From: Rickettsiales bacterium
Lineage (GTDB): Bacteria; Pseudomonadota; Alphaproteobacteria; Rickettsiales; UBA1997
Assembly (NCBI GenBank): GCA_947487845.1
Contig: CANKYC010000001.1
Location: 1-38,264 of the forward strand
DNA length: 38,264 bases
Reading direction: 5' to 3'
The notes under the pieces are model-generated. The model worked only from the letters and a program-made list of their open reading frames with translations. It was not told the DNA's origin and did not search any database. This document shows positions 14,577 to 24,114 of the stretch, in pieces. Made by a program: the position numbers and the translations under genes. Every line of letters starts with the position of its first letter. The first letter of the stretch is position 1.

Positions 14577-17500
14577 CTATTTATCTTCATCTTTGTCTTT
14601 ATCTCCATCAAACCTTTTGACGAATTTTTTAAATTCTTCAGGTGAGTCTAAGCCTTTACTGGCTTTGGCAATCGCCTTTGATCTTTTCTCTTGCTCTTGA
14701 ACAAATTTTTCTGCGTCTTCTGGCGACTCCAAGCTGTCATATTCTTTAACTAATTTTTCAGCGCGTTGATAAGCGCCGCTATGTGGAGTTTGGTTTTTAG
14801 GGTCCGGATCTCTTGCTGAATCTTCTTTTTTCATTAATTCTCTGGCTTGGTTTGAAAGAGCATCAGCTTTTTTAACTGCCTTGCCAAGTCTGGTCGCATC
14901 TTTTAATTCTTTTTGACCTTCTTTTTCTTCTTTGACTGCATTTTGATAGTCTTGTTCTTTAGGATCTAAAGGTTTGCCCTTTAATTTATCAGCTATTCTT
15001 TTCATAAGAGGAGGGCGATCTTGCGCAGCTGAGTCTTTCTCTCCCTTTGCCTTTGTTATTTTGTTTGTGGCGGCAGTTTTTTTATCGCCTATTGTTTGTA
15101 CAGCTCCAGTTTTTTTATCTTTAAAGTTGGTAATATTTTTATTTTTAGGTGCTTCTTTGCTAGCTCCTGAAGTCGCAGAAACGCTGGCGGTTGAAGCTCC
15201 TGCTGTTGGTGCGCCTGCTGTTGTTTCTTCTGATTTTTTTAGCTCTTCCTCCTTATTATCCAGTAATTCAGCATTATCCAGTAAATCAGCTCTTTGTTGA
15301 CCTTCTTCGCTAATTTCACTAGCGGTTGTTGCCGCGGCGTCAAATTCTTCTGTTGCCTTCAGTTTCTCTTCAATATTCTCCAACTTGGTATCGATTTGTC
15401 TAACAGCAGCACCAGCCAAATTTTGTTTTTTGGTAAGTTCGGCAAGTTTTGGATCTTCAGCCCCACCCATTTGTCTGAGTTGGGATTGAGCTTTTCTAGC
15501 TTCCTTATCTTCTTTTCTGGCGGCATCGTCAAAGATTCTCTTCCCAGTACTAAAGCCTTCATGGGTTTTTTTGGCTTTTTCAGTTAGTTCTTTTACTAAC
15601 TCAGCTCTTTCTGTAAATTCAGGGGTATTTTTGTATGCTTCAACTTCACCACTAGCTTTATCATAATCTTTCATCGCAGTTGCGCGACCTTTTTCCAGTT
15701 TACCTTTTTCACCTTTAACTGCGGCCAGTTTTTCTTTTCCTTGTTCCTTGGCGGCTTTGAGCAAGTCTTTCTGGGTTTCTTTTTTGATTTCTGAACCTTG
15801 TTTGCCCATTGGATTATATCTTTTAGCTGCGGCTGACATTCTTGCTCCGATTTGTTCAGATAATCTGGCATTCGGATCAATTGCGGCAATTTCTTTGTTA
15901 TAAGCTTCTTCTTTGGCGATGCCGGTCATGGTGTTTAAATCAGGTGTTTTGATCTCAGATTTTTTCTCATTTTCATTTTGTTTGACTCGGTCTTGAATCA
16001 TCTTCTTCTCTTCATCTGGGCGAGCAAAATTGGTTCCAGCAGCCATTGGAAGAATAGCACCTTCTTTTTCTAATTGTTTGGTTGCTTCATAACCTTTTGG
16101 ATCTGCCATTTTTTCAGCCATATCAGGGGCTGATGATATTGCGCTGCCAACCGATTTAGCAGCTCCTGCTGCCATTTTAAGCGCTCCTGAGCCCGCTTTA
16201 CCAACTTCAGATATTGCGCCACCAATTGCTTTTCCAGCTTCTTTTCTGGCGGCAGCGCCTTCTTCTCCCGAACTCACAAGTTTTGCTGCGCCCACTGCTG
16301 TATTTTTAGCTCCAGTTGCTGCTCCCGAGATTGCATTTCCAGCGCTTGTAGCCGCGCTACTAGCTGCATTTTTAGCTCCAGTTGCCGCGCTAGATGCTGC
16401 ACTAGATATTGCGCCACCAATTGCTTTTCCAGCTTCATTTCTGGCTTCAGCGCCTTTTGCTGTTGGACTCATAAGTGTTGCTGCGCCACTTGCTGTATTT
16501 TTAGCTCCAGTTGCTGCACTAGATATTGCGCCACTAATTGCTTTTCCAGCTTCATTTCTGGCTTCAGCGCCTTTTGCTGTTGGACTCATAAGTGTTGCTG
16601 CACTACTTGTGGCACTTGCAGCTCCCGAAGCTACGCTCGATGCTGCACCGCCAATTGCTTTACCAACAGAAGTTTCTGACGCAGCTTTTGCAGCGCCGCC
16701 AATTGCGCCACCAACCGCTCCAGCTGCGCCACTGACGGTTTTAGCTGCATCCGAAAGTTTTGCGGCAGTATTTTTTTCGACATCAACATTGCCTTTGGCG
16801 ATATTATCTTTGAGTGTTTTGGCATCTTCGGCGTTTAGACCTTTTCCAGCAGCTTGAGCTTGAGTAAGTTTAAGATCTGATGATTTTTCACTTAAAGACT
16901 CATTTAGAGTTTTGCCGCCCATGAATCTTTGTTTAAGCGCGCTGGCAGCAGCTCCACCAAGAGTATCTCCTTCGAATTTGGAGCCTTTATCATTTTTCAA
17001 TCTATCAATGTCCTTATCATTCAATCCAAGATCTTTACCTGCTTTGGTTTGAGCTGCATCTTCAACACTTTTCAGTGTTTTTCTTTGTTCTTCTTTACTC
17101 ATGCCGGAAAGGGCGACTTTATTTTTATCAATATAATCATTTTTAGCTTTGTTACCAGCTTTTGCCATGGAGTTTTTGTTGGAGAAGTCTTTGGCATTGT
17201 TGGCTTTGCGGGTGTTACGTTCTTTGTCAGCCATGGCTCCAGAATCAAAAAGAGCTTTATCCATTCTTTGCATGACTTGACCACCAGTTTTGTTCCACAA
17301 ATCTTTACGACCTTTTTCAGCTATATCGCTAACTGCTTTAGCTGCATCAGCAATGCCTTTGCCAAGTGAACTGGCTGATAAACCGCCACTAATTGAAGCG
17401 GCAAGATCTGTCATAAAGCCAATGAATTTATTCATTAGTGATGCAATTACCCAAATGAAGAGAATTGAAAATAATGATGGAATTCCTTCTGGGTTTCCAA

Positions 17501-20500
17501 TGTTTCCAACGTCAGATTGGGCATTGGTTCTTGCTGGCAACGAAGCAATTGTCCAGAATGATAATAATGTTATGCGGGTGATGATGTTAATGGTCCAGAC
17601 TTCATCCCAGCAAATTTTGTAACCAAGTGAAAGTTTAATAACTTCATACATTAACATGTTGAAGAAGGCGAGAGTGGTGAGTAAGAAAATTTGTTGTAGC
17701 GAGAAGCCAATCAACTGCTTTAGCCAATTGTCAAACATTTCCTTGGTCTGATTAAAGAGTGTAAATATGAGGAATATTGGACCTAAAGTGAAGAGGATTG
17801 AGATAAATACCTGCGCGGTTAGATAGAGTAGTACGGCATTTGCAACTGAGTAAACATAAAGCATGAAGCTTTGATAGATGATGATTAAGTAGGCCCAACC
17901 GAAGATGCTGGCAAATAACAAAGCGGAAACTTTTTTCTGAACAGCTTGAGAAAAGAACATGCTGAAAACATTATCGACGCTGCTGAAAAGAACAGATTTA
18001 TCATAATAGTCACTATTGGCTATTGCGTCAGAGACGGCGTGATTACTTGAATCATCAAAGGATGAGGCCATCATGAAGGCGAGGTAGTCGGTACCATTTT
18101 TAAAGAACCTCACTACTAAATTGTTGAACCAGTCCCAACCTGTTTCGCCAATAAAGAGATAGATTACGCCGATCTTGATAATGCGATTAATAATCTCGGA
18201 GTGATTTAATTCACTAGTTCCCATTAGATAGCCAACGCCGTAAAAGCTAAACATCACTACGAAGCACATGGTTACGATGGCCTTGAATCTGGCATCAGCA
18301 ATGACCAGTTTATAAACTCTTTCTGCCTGACCAACGCTCGCTTTTTTACAATAATATTGTTTAGCGCAACTATTGCCATCGCTTAAAACGCAGGTGGCGC
18401 CGGTGTTAGATGCGCTTACGGAATATAAAGGATTATTAGTTCTTACGCCATCATTTGAGATAATGCTGCCAGTCGTGCTGCAGTTACGTAATTTTGGACC
18501 ATCCATAACTTCAATTACAGGAGTAATAACTCCGCCAATAATGCTAGAAATACTGCCGCCAGACTCGTTTTTTACTTTAACGTTAACAAAATATGAGCCG
18601 CTATTATTCGCATATTTATTGGCGCAGTAATATTGTTTCGTGCAGGTTTTGGCAGTTAATTCAGAGGCGCTACAAGTTTTATTAGTATTTGGAAGATTTG
18701 AAGCGCACCCGCCAGTAGGTGTCGGATAACCGTCGTTTTCAACGCTAGAAGAATCAGTTTTGCAGCTACTTGGGTTATAAGCTGGATTTGAAAGCTTTCT
18801 GCCATCGGCTGATGTTCCAGTAGCAACAGCTCCGCTAGAGATATTACAATTGGTAACTTCAGGATCCAGAATCTTGAAAGTCAGTCTTAATTTTTGGATT
18901 GAGTTTTCAATAGAACTCTGTTCATTCTTTGATTTTGCTTTGAGGGTAGAGGAAGAAAAATAGTTATCAGTATGGCAGTAAAAATTAGCGCCGGCGACTG
19001 ATGCAACGCCATTATTATTTGCAGTACAGTCTCTGGTAGCTCCGTTAACAACTAAAAGATTATTATTAATGCGTATGATATTGCCATAGCCATCAAATCC
19101 ATAACTTGTTGAAATATCTGGTGGAGTTCCCGCTGGTGTTGTGCTGGTGGGTGGAGTAATCTCAATTAATTTTGGTTGACCATCAAGAGAAATGGGATCG
19201 GAGTTTTTGCAAAGTAAACCGGTATCATTTTCTAAGCATAACCTTCCTTGCAACCATTGACCGTTAGAAAAATCAAGCATCCCAGATAGGCTGATTTTAA
19301 AACCATTGGAGCCAGTATAAGAGCTACCAATTCCAGTATTGTTGGTGTAGGCATCTTTGTCGTTAAAATCAGAACCATCGAGCATAAAAAATCTTAATCT
19401 ACCTTCTGTTCCAAAAGTCAGGGGTTGCTTGAGTTGGAAAATCTTATTATTCCCCTTTGAATCAGTGGTTCCAGAATCAACAAAGTTTTCAAGATTTCCA
19501 TAACTGCCATTAAACGCACCGATTTTGGCAAGACCTTTGGTTATGTTTGGCTTTGCAAGATCTGCGTCAGTATATCCGTTATTAGGAATCAAAGACACTT
19601 TGCTGGTATAATTTTCCAAGTCGTAACATTGAATCATGTCAGATAAAGCAATTTTACCCGATAGACCAGCATTAGTTTTCATCTTCTCCGAGCAGGCAGC
19701 GCAGGTTGCAGAAGTGATAGTAGAAGTGTAGGAATCTGAAGGGCAGGCGGTTGCGGTTGGAGCTATTAATGTGCAGGTTCCTTTTTGATAAAGAGGAGAA
19801 ACGCCGTCAGGGCAAGTTATAGTTGATTGACAGCCGGTAAGCGGACAATAATTAGTTGTAGATACACTATTAGAGCATTCACTAGCATATGCCTTACAAC
19901 CGATTAATGTTCCGCTACTATTATAATCTTGATTGCATGCTGTATTTAAAACATAATCAGTGGCCATTCCTTTGCAAAGCAATGCTGGTCTTGGTTCGAT
20001 CATCATTGCCATTCCAATACCGCATTGGCGGTTTCCAGCGCCTGTCGTCCAGGTTCCATCCCAACTCTTAGGTGAGAAGCGGATTATTTGTCCTTTTCTA
20101 ACAAAAGATAAATTTGACCAACTAGGCGTTGTTGCAGTCGTGATTGATGCGGGTACGTTTAAATTAGCAAGAGGATCTTTGGATGATGAAGGTGTCGTAG
20201 CGAAATTATCATATTCGTAAATGTCATTATTGGCAAAAGTTCCTTCTGGATTCATGATGCGAGCCTGAATTTTGCAAGTACCGCTGCCGTTAAGCATGGT
20301 AAATTTGACAAAACCAGATTTTTGCATTTTTAATTCGTGGTATTTATTAAATTTAACCCCAATGCCTTTGCCACAACTGCCAGAGGTTGTAAGTTTTGCG
20401 ACCGAAAGTTTTTTTCCGCCTTCAAGTGGAATTTCTACATCATCGCTCCAACGGTCATTTGTAACTGCGGTTGAGTAAGGAACTCCGTTACTATCCGTAA

Positions 20501-21749
20501 CTACTAACGTAACATTGCAGGAAGAGTTGCCAGTTAGAGACTTGAATGAAACTCGGAAAGCGGTATCAGAAGTAGGATTTTGAATTTCGACTGAATTAGC
20601 AGAAAGATCTCCAAGAATTTTCCCTGAAGTTGCCGGAGTGGAATCTATGTTGGTGCAGATTCCTGTGGTGGTATTACAACTTGTGCCAGGGAAAAGGTTG
20701 TCGGCGAAAGAAGTTAAATTATCTCCGGTCCAACGAATAATACCGCCATAAGATGTCAGAATATCGGTTGCGGCAGAAGAAGATAAAGGAAATGCAGCTA
20801 TGGCTAAAGAGTTATCAGCCCTAGTATATCCAGCTGGAGAAGCGGTGTAAGGATTGGTGGTTTTATTGTGACAATTTGCTTCGGTTAAATTACTGCCAGT
20901 ATAGTCGCAAGTCCAAGCTAGGGCATCAGGTAAAAGTGGAGCTCCTTTGGTTCCGGATTGTTCGCTTGATTGAGAAACGTCAAAACTATAACCCGCTGGA
21001 TGAGGAATCACGTAAGCAATAATTCTGCGTGCGCCAATATAAGTAGCATTGCTAATTGCTCCGGCTCCAGAACCTAAGGTATTAGTGCCATCATACCACA
21101 AACCGCTAAAATTCAAATTAATAGTTTGTCCGTTTCTGACGTCAAAAAATACATCATTAGATCCACTTGACCAATCTTCTTTTTTTGCATGAGGAATATT
21201 ATTAGTAGCTTGAACGTGGATAGGATTATAATCTATGGTATCACCTAAATGGATTGTTCCCACTGCGCGTATAATGATTTCTGATCCGGGTCTTATTGTA
21301 ACGCCACTATTTGCAGTAGATGATCTTTTGTCAGTTGAAACCCAATTTGGCTCAGGATCTCCAGCTTCGGTGCCAGACAAACAGCTCTGTAAGCAGCCAG
21401 CAACGCATAAATTTTTATAAGTAGCATCGGTAAAACCAGCGCAGCCGCTAGAGCTTGTTCTAGGAAGACCGGCTTCATTATAAATTGTGGTGCTACCACT
21501 AGTAAAACATGTTTTAACTCCGCTACCTTGAGTTGAATCAGTTATTTCTTTCGACCCATCATAAGTACATTTTTCTTGTTGAGAGTTGGCGGAAACTTCG
21601 ATTGTTTGGCTTTCATATTCACCAAAATCATCGGCATCAATACAACCTTGATCAGTGCAGGAAGAAGAAAGGGCAAAAAATAGCAATAAAACTACTGTCT
21701 TGGCGAAGATTTTCTGATGCTGGATTTTTTTAAACCAATTCTTGATCAA
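14577..21749 (-). CDS. virB6: Giant lipoprotein-VirB6/TrbL type IV secretion protein
   Basis: The 2390-residue protein has three parts. Residues 1 to about 1140 start with a lipoprotein signal (LLLFFALSSSC, lipobox Cys at about 31) followed by the CIDADDFGEYES stretch that I associate with Rickettsiales VirB6 proteins. This region is Ser/Thr/Asn-rich with many paired cysteines and is presumably exported. About 1140-1450 is the VirB6/TrbL channel domain with at least six hydrophobic helices (for example FKAIVTMCFVVMFSFYG and LLYLTAQVFISILFTLG). About 1450-2390 is Ala-rich with near-repeats of 39 residues, then a long charged Lys/Glu coiled-coil-like tail ending in DKDKDEDK. Rickettsiales carry several paralogues (rvhB6a-e); only one is here. 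No other vir gene is visible. The prepilin-like gene follows after 7 bases. Confidence 0.92.
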   Translation of the reverse strand: MIKNWFKKIQHQKIFAKTVVLLLFFALSSSCTDQGCIDADDFGEYESQTIEVSANSQQEKCTYDGSKEITDSTQGSGVKTCFTSGSTTIYNEAGLPRTSSSGCAGFTDATYKNLCVAGCLQSCLSGTEAGDPEPNWVSTDKRSSTANSGVTIRPGSEIIIRAVGTIHLGDTIDYNPIHVQATNNIPHAKKEDWSSGSNDVFFDVRNGQTINLNFSGLWYDGTNTLGSGAGAISNATYIGARRIIAYVIPHPAGYSFDVSQSSEQSGTKGAPLLPDALAWTCDYTGSNLTEANCHNKTTNPYTASPAGYTRADNSLAIAAFPLSSSAATDILTSYGGIIRWTGDNLTSFADNLFPGTSCNTTTGICTNIDSTPATSGKILGDLSANSVEIQNPTSDTAFRVSFKSLTGNSSCNVTLVVTDSNGVPYSTAVTNDRWSDDVEIPLEGGKKLSVAKLTTSGSCGKGIGVKFNKYHELKMQKSGFVKFTMLNGSGTCKIQARIMNPEGTFANNDIYEYDNFATTPSSSKDPLANLNVPASITTATTPSWSNLSFVRKGQIIRFSPKSWDGTWTTGAGNRQCGIGMAMMIEPRPALLCKGMATDYVLNTACNQDYNSSGTLIGCKAYASECSNSVSTTNYCPLTGCQSTITCPDGVSPLYQKGTCTLIAPTATACPSDSYTSTITSATCAACSEKMKTNAGLSGKIALSDMIQCYDLENYTSKVSLIPNNGYTDADLAKPNITKGLAKIGAFNGSYGNLENFVDSGTTDSKGNNKIFQLKQPLTFGTEGRLRFFMLDGSDFNDKDAYTNNTGIGSSYTGSNGFKISLSGMLDFSNGQWLQGRLCLENDTGLLCKNSDPISLDGQPKLIEITPPTSTTPAGTPPDISTSYGFDGYGNIIRINNNLLVVNGATRDCTANNNGVASVAGANFYCHTDNYFSSSTLKAKSKNEQSSIENSIQKLRLTFKILDPEVTNCNISSGAVATGTSADGRKLSNPAYNPSSCKTDSSSVENDGYPTPTGGCASNLPNTNKTCSASELTAKTCTKQYYCANKYANNSGSYFVNVKVKNESGGSISSIIGGVITPVIEVMDGPKLRNCSTTGSIISNDGVRTNNPLYSVSASNTGATCVLSDGNSCAKQYYCKKASVGQAERVYKLVIADARFKAIVTMCFVVMFSFYGVGYLMGTSELNHSEIINRIIKIGVIYLFIGETGWDWFNNLVVRFFKNGTDYLAFMMASSFDDSSNHAVSDAIANSDYYDKSVLFSSVDNVFSMFFSQAVQKKVSALLFASIFGWAYLIIIYQSFMLYVYSVANAVLLYLTAQVFISILFTLGPIFLIFTLFNQTKEMFDNWLKQLIGFSLQQIFLLTTLAFFNMLMYEVIKLSLGYKICWDEVWTINIITRITLLSFWTIASLPARTNAQSDVGNIGNPEGIPSLFSILFIWVIASLMNKFIGFMTDLAASISGGLSASSLGKGIADAAKAVSDIAEKGRKDLWNKTGGQVMQRMDKALFDSGAMADKERNTRKANNAKDFSNKNSMAKAGNKAKNDYIDKNKVALSGMSKEEQRKTLKSVEDAAQTKAGKDLGLNDKDIDRLKNDKGSKFEGDTLGGAAASALKQRFMGGKTLNESLSEKSSDLKLTQAQAAGKGLNAEDAKTLKDNIAKGNVDVEKNTAAKLSDAAKTVSGAAGAVGGAIGGAAKAASETSVGKAIGGAASSVASGAASATSSAATLMSPTAKGAEARNEAGKAISGAISSAATGAKNTASGAATLMSPTAKGAEARNEAGKAIGGAISSAASSAATGAKNAASSAATSAGNAISGAATGAKNTAVGAAKLVSSGEEGAAARKEAGKAIGGAISEVGKAGSGALKMAAGAAKSVGSAISSAPDMAEKMADPKGYEATKQLEKEGAILPMAAGTNFARPDEEKKMIQDRVKQNENEKKSEIKTPDLNTMTGIAKEEAYNKEIAAIDPNARLSEQIGARMSAAAKRYNPMGKQGSEIKKETQKDLLKAAKEQGKEKLAAVKGEKGKLEKGRATAMKDYDKASGEVEAYKNTPEFTERAELVKELTEKAKKTHEGFSTGKRIFDDAARKEDKEARKAQSQLRQMGGAEDPKLAELTKKQNLAGAAVRQIDTKLENIEEKLKATEEFDAAATTASEISEEGQQRADLLDNAELLDNKEEELKKSEETTAGAPTAGASTASVSATSGASKEAPKNKNITNFKDKKTGAVQTIGDKKTAATNKITKAKGEKDSAAQDRPPLMKRIADKLKGKPLDPKEQDYQNAVKEEKEGQKELKDATRLGKAVKKADALSNQARELMKKEDSARDPDPKNQTPHSGAYQRAEKLVKEYDSLESPEDAEKFVQEQEKRSKAIAKASKGLDSPEEFKKFVKRFDGDKDKDEDK
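16225..16620 (-). repeat. 117-bp coding tandem repeats in virB6
   Basis: A unit starting ATTGCTTTTCCAGCTTC (plus-strand reading) recurs at 16225, 16420 and 16537. The last two are a direct tandem with a 117-bp period, encoding a 39-residue Ala-rich unit that contains LMSPTAKGAEARNEAGKAI. The copies are nearly identical over about 80 bases, which points to recent duplication inside the C-terminal arm of the VirB6 protein. Confidence 0.85.
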
Positions 21750-21847
21750 GACTAGAGACTATTTGCTGGGGGATTATTTTGAATAAAATTTAAAGGAATG
21801 CTAAAAACAGCAAGAACTTAATCAAGCTAAAACTTAGCTCTAATTAA

Positions 21848-21994
21848 GGTAATTATACCTTGATTCACAAAAAAACTCGATGTCACCCTAAGTTTGTCGA
21901 AGGGTGATTCTAAGATCGAAGCCTTAAATCACCCTTCGACAAGCTCAGGGTGACATCTATTGTGTCTTAGGACAGGCTCTAAGGGATAATCACC
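21848..21994. repeat. Palindromic element, family A copy 2 (reverse orientation)
   Basis: Read on the minus strand, this begins GGTGATTATCCCTTAG and ends AAGGTATAATTACC. It matches the copy at 1977-2111 along its length, with about 12 extra bases (the GCCTGTCC region) near the GGTGATTAT end. Arms around 21882-21911 and 21929-21958 carry the CACCCTGAGCTTGTCGAAGG core. The flanks (CTAATTAA and AATTTTCG) do not form a target duplication. It lies upstream of virB6. The surrounding gene-free region 21750-22537 otherwise holds small hairpins at 22063-22077 and 22127-22140 and the tandem-repeat block at 22165-22357. Confidence 0.82.
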
Positions 21995-22164
21995 AATTTT
22001 CGGCATAATTAGGCGCTGTTAACTAACTAATTTTATTCCATATTTCGCCCCCGCCGCAGGATGGGATTTATAATCCCGTTCTCATTTTCATGTAGAACTT
22101 AAATTGAGGAAATGAAATTTTAGATTGGGTTTACAAACCCAGTTCAGCGCAGATTCTGACTTGG

Positions 22165-22357
22165 AAAAAACCCCTCACCCCAACCCTCTCCCGCAAGGGG
22201 AGAGGGGGTTAAACCGAGTTGGATTCATTCGCATTCTAACAAGAAGAAAAGTTAAACCGAGTTGGATTCACTCGCATTCTAACAAGAAGAAGAGTTAAAC
22301 CGAGTTGGATTTGCTCCCTCTCCCATTGCGGGAGAGGGTTGGGGTGAGGGGTTTTTA
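22165..22357. repeat. Hairpin-bounded 43-bp tandem repeat block
   Basis: Outer arms at 22165-22207 and about 22313-22357 are inverted (AACCCCTCACCCCAACCCTC and its complement), and each folds locally on CCCTCTCCCGCAAGGGGAGA. Between them is a 43-bp unit beginning GTTAAACCGAGTTGGATTCA, repeated at 22208, 22251 and 22294 (the last partial). The architecture is the same as at 7263-7500 but the sequence differs. No gene and no unique spacers are present, so it is not a CRISPR array. Confidence 0.85.
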
Positions 22358-22537
22358 TGTTCAGCAAAACCAATCTAAAATGTTTTTTAACTGGCTGTTT
22401 TTTCGAGTTTTCTTGGCGGCTTAAAACCAACGCGGCGGGTTTTCTTCGCGATTTTAAAAAATTTACATCGAAAAAATTAATCGAAAATATTGCCGAATTT
22501 TAGCCGCATGTTCATGCAAAACTTAAATTAACGAATA

Positions 22538-22672
22538 TCACATCTCATCCGAAACCTTATCAAATTTCGGGCGTTTTTCATCTTTTAAATGTTCAAGCGG
22601 GCCTTTTTTGCCGCAAGCGGTAAAAGCAAAAAGTGCAATTAAAACTAAACAAAAAATCGATTTAATTTTCAT
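22538..22672 (-). CDS. lptM: LptM (YifL)-like small lipoprotein
   Basis: The 44-residue gene encodes a signal peptide MKIKSIFCLVLIALFAF followed by lipobox TAC and the hallmark CGKKGPL. That hallmark is typical of LptM (formerly YifL), a small outer-membrane lipoprotein that in E. coli helps oxidative maturation of the LptD/LptE lipopolysaccharide translocon. The remaining 19 or so residues are charged. It starts 3 bases after the argH stop and so is co-transcribed with argH; I recall the same argH-lipoprotein order in other Alphaproteobacteria. Its existence is supported by the intact signal and lipobox despite the short length. Confidence 0.88.
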   Translation of the reverse strand: MKIKSIFCLVLIALFAFTACGKKGPLEHLKDEKRPKFDKVSDEM

Positions 22673-22675
22673 AAT

Positions 22676-24067
22676 TTATTTCAAAAATTTTTTAGCTTTT
22701 GCGATTTCTTCTTTCACTCTAACTTGCGAAGTGCCGCCAATTGAGGTGCGGCTGGCAACGGAATTTTCAACTGATAAAACTTCAAAAATTTTCCCTGTAA
22801 TTTTTTTCTCAACTTTTTGCATTTCAGAAAGTTTTAATTCGTGCAAATCTAAACCTTTATTTTCAGCAATTTTTACCAAAGTTCCCGTAACATGATGGGC
22901 GTCGCGGAAAGGCATTTTTAAATTTTTTACCAACCAATCAGCCAAATCGGTTGCGGTTGAATAGCCGCTTGCCGCCATTTTTAACATATTTTCCTGATTC
23001 ACTTTCATATCGGCAATCATACCCGACATTGCGCGCAGGCAAAGGCGCGAATTTTTGGAAGCGTCAAATACCGGCTCTTTGTCTTCTTGCATGTCCTTGG
23101 AATAAGTGAGAGTAAGGCCTTTAATAGTTGTAAGTAGTGAAATTAATGAACCAAAAATGCGACCTGATTTGCCGCGAATTAATTCTGCAGCATCAGGATT
23201 TTTCTTTTGCGGCATGATTGAAGAGCCGGAAGTAAAGGCGTCGGAAAGTTTGATGAATTCAAAACCTTTACTCATCCAAATTACAATTTCTTCGGCGAGG
23301 CGCGATAAATGGGTGGCGATTAGCGAAAGGCAAAAAAGAAATTCAATTGCAAAATCGCGATCGGAAACTGAATCCATTGAATTGGCGGTTGGGCGGTCAA
23401 AACCAAGTTCTTTAGCGACGAAAATACGATCAATCGGAAATGACGTTCCAGCCAACGCACAAGCGCCCAGAGGACATTCATTCATTCTGACGCGCAAATC
23501 TTTTAAGCGCGAAAGATCGCGTTTAAACATTTCAAAATAGGCCAATAAATGATGCGAAAAAAGTACCGGTTGCGCAACTTGTAAATGGGTGAATCCGGGT
23601 AAAATTACGCTTAAATTTTCACCAGCTTTTTTGACCAGATTTTTTTGCAAATCTAAAAGCAATTGCGAAATTTCATCAATTTCATCGCGCACAAAAAGAC
23701 GAAAATCTACCGCAACTTGATCATTGCGCGAGCGCGCGGTGTGAAGTTTGCCAGCGGTGTCGCCAATAATTTCTCTTAAACGAGATTCGATATTCATGTG
23801 AATATCTTCAAGTTCGATTTTGAAATTAAAATTGTTGGATTCGATTTCTTTTTCGATTTTTTTTAAGTTGGTAATAATTTTTTCTGATTCAGCTTTTGTA
23901 AGTACGCCAATTTTCGCCAGCATTTTGGCATGCGCTGTTGAGCCTTTAACATCTTGTTTGTAAAGCTTTTTATCAAATGTGATTGACTGATTAATTTCTT
24001 GCATCAAGTCGGAAGGCTTGTCATCAAAGCGCCCGCCCCACATTTTGTTAGATGATTTTTTCTGCAT
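22676..24067 (-). CDS. argH: Argininosuccinate lyase
   Basis: The 463-residue enzyme of the fumarase/aspartase superfamily cleaves argininosuccinate to arginine and fumarate. It has the family start MWGGRF (about residues 9-14), TARSRNDQVAVDFRLF (about 108-123), PGFTHLQVAQPV and the signature loop SIMPQKKNPDAAE with the catalytic serine. The length is normal (about 460). argG is not in the window. The gene is followed by the lptM-like gene after 3 bases and is divergent from ftsW, across an intergenic region that carries two kinds of repeat element. Confidence 0.97.
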   Translation of the reverse strand: MQKKSSNKMWGGRFDDKPSDLMQEINQSITFDKKLYKQDVKGSTAHAKMLAKIGVLTKAESEKIITNLKKIEKEIESNNFNFKIELEDIHMNIESRLREIIGDTAGKLHTARSRNDQVAVDFRLFVRDEIDEISQLLLDLQKNLVKKAGENLSVILPGFTHLQVAQPVLFSHHLLAYFEMFKRDLSRLKDLRVRMNECPLGACALAGTSFPIDRIFVAKELGFDRPTANSMDSVSDRDFAIEFLFCLSLIATHLSRLAEEIVIWMSKGFEFIKLSDAFTSGSSIMPQKKNPDAAELIRGKSGRIFGSLISLLTTIKGLTLTYSKDMQEDKEPVFDASKNSRLCLRAMSGMIADMKVNQENMLKMAASGYSTATDLADWLVKNLKMPFRDAHHVTGTLVKIAENKGLDLHELKLSEMQKVEKKITGKIFEVLSVENSVASRTSIGGTSQVRVKEEIAKAKKFLK

Positions 24068-24114
24068 GATTGTTTAAAAAATAGAATTTTCTTGTACCAA
24101 ACTAAAAATCTATT

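Noticed and set aside
14974..17622. Several plus-strand open frames opposite the virB6 C-terminal region
   Set aside because: They are antisense to Ala/Lys-coding sequence and reflect its codon bias, with no motifs of their own.
22208..22313. 43-bp direct repeats considered as a CRISPR array or origin iterons
   Set aside because: Units are adjacent with no spacers and lie in the loop of an inverted repeat. No replication gene or DnaA-box cluster is nearby.
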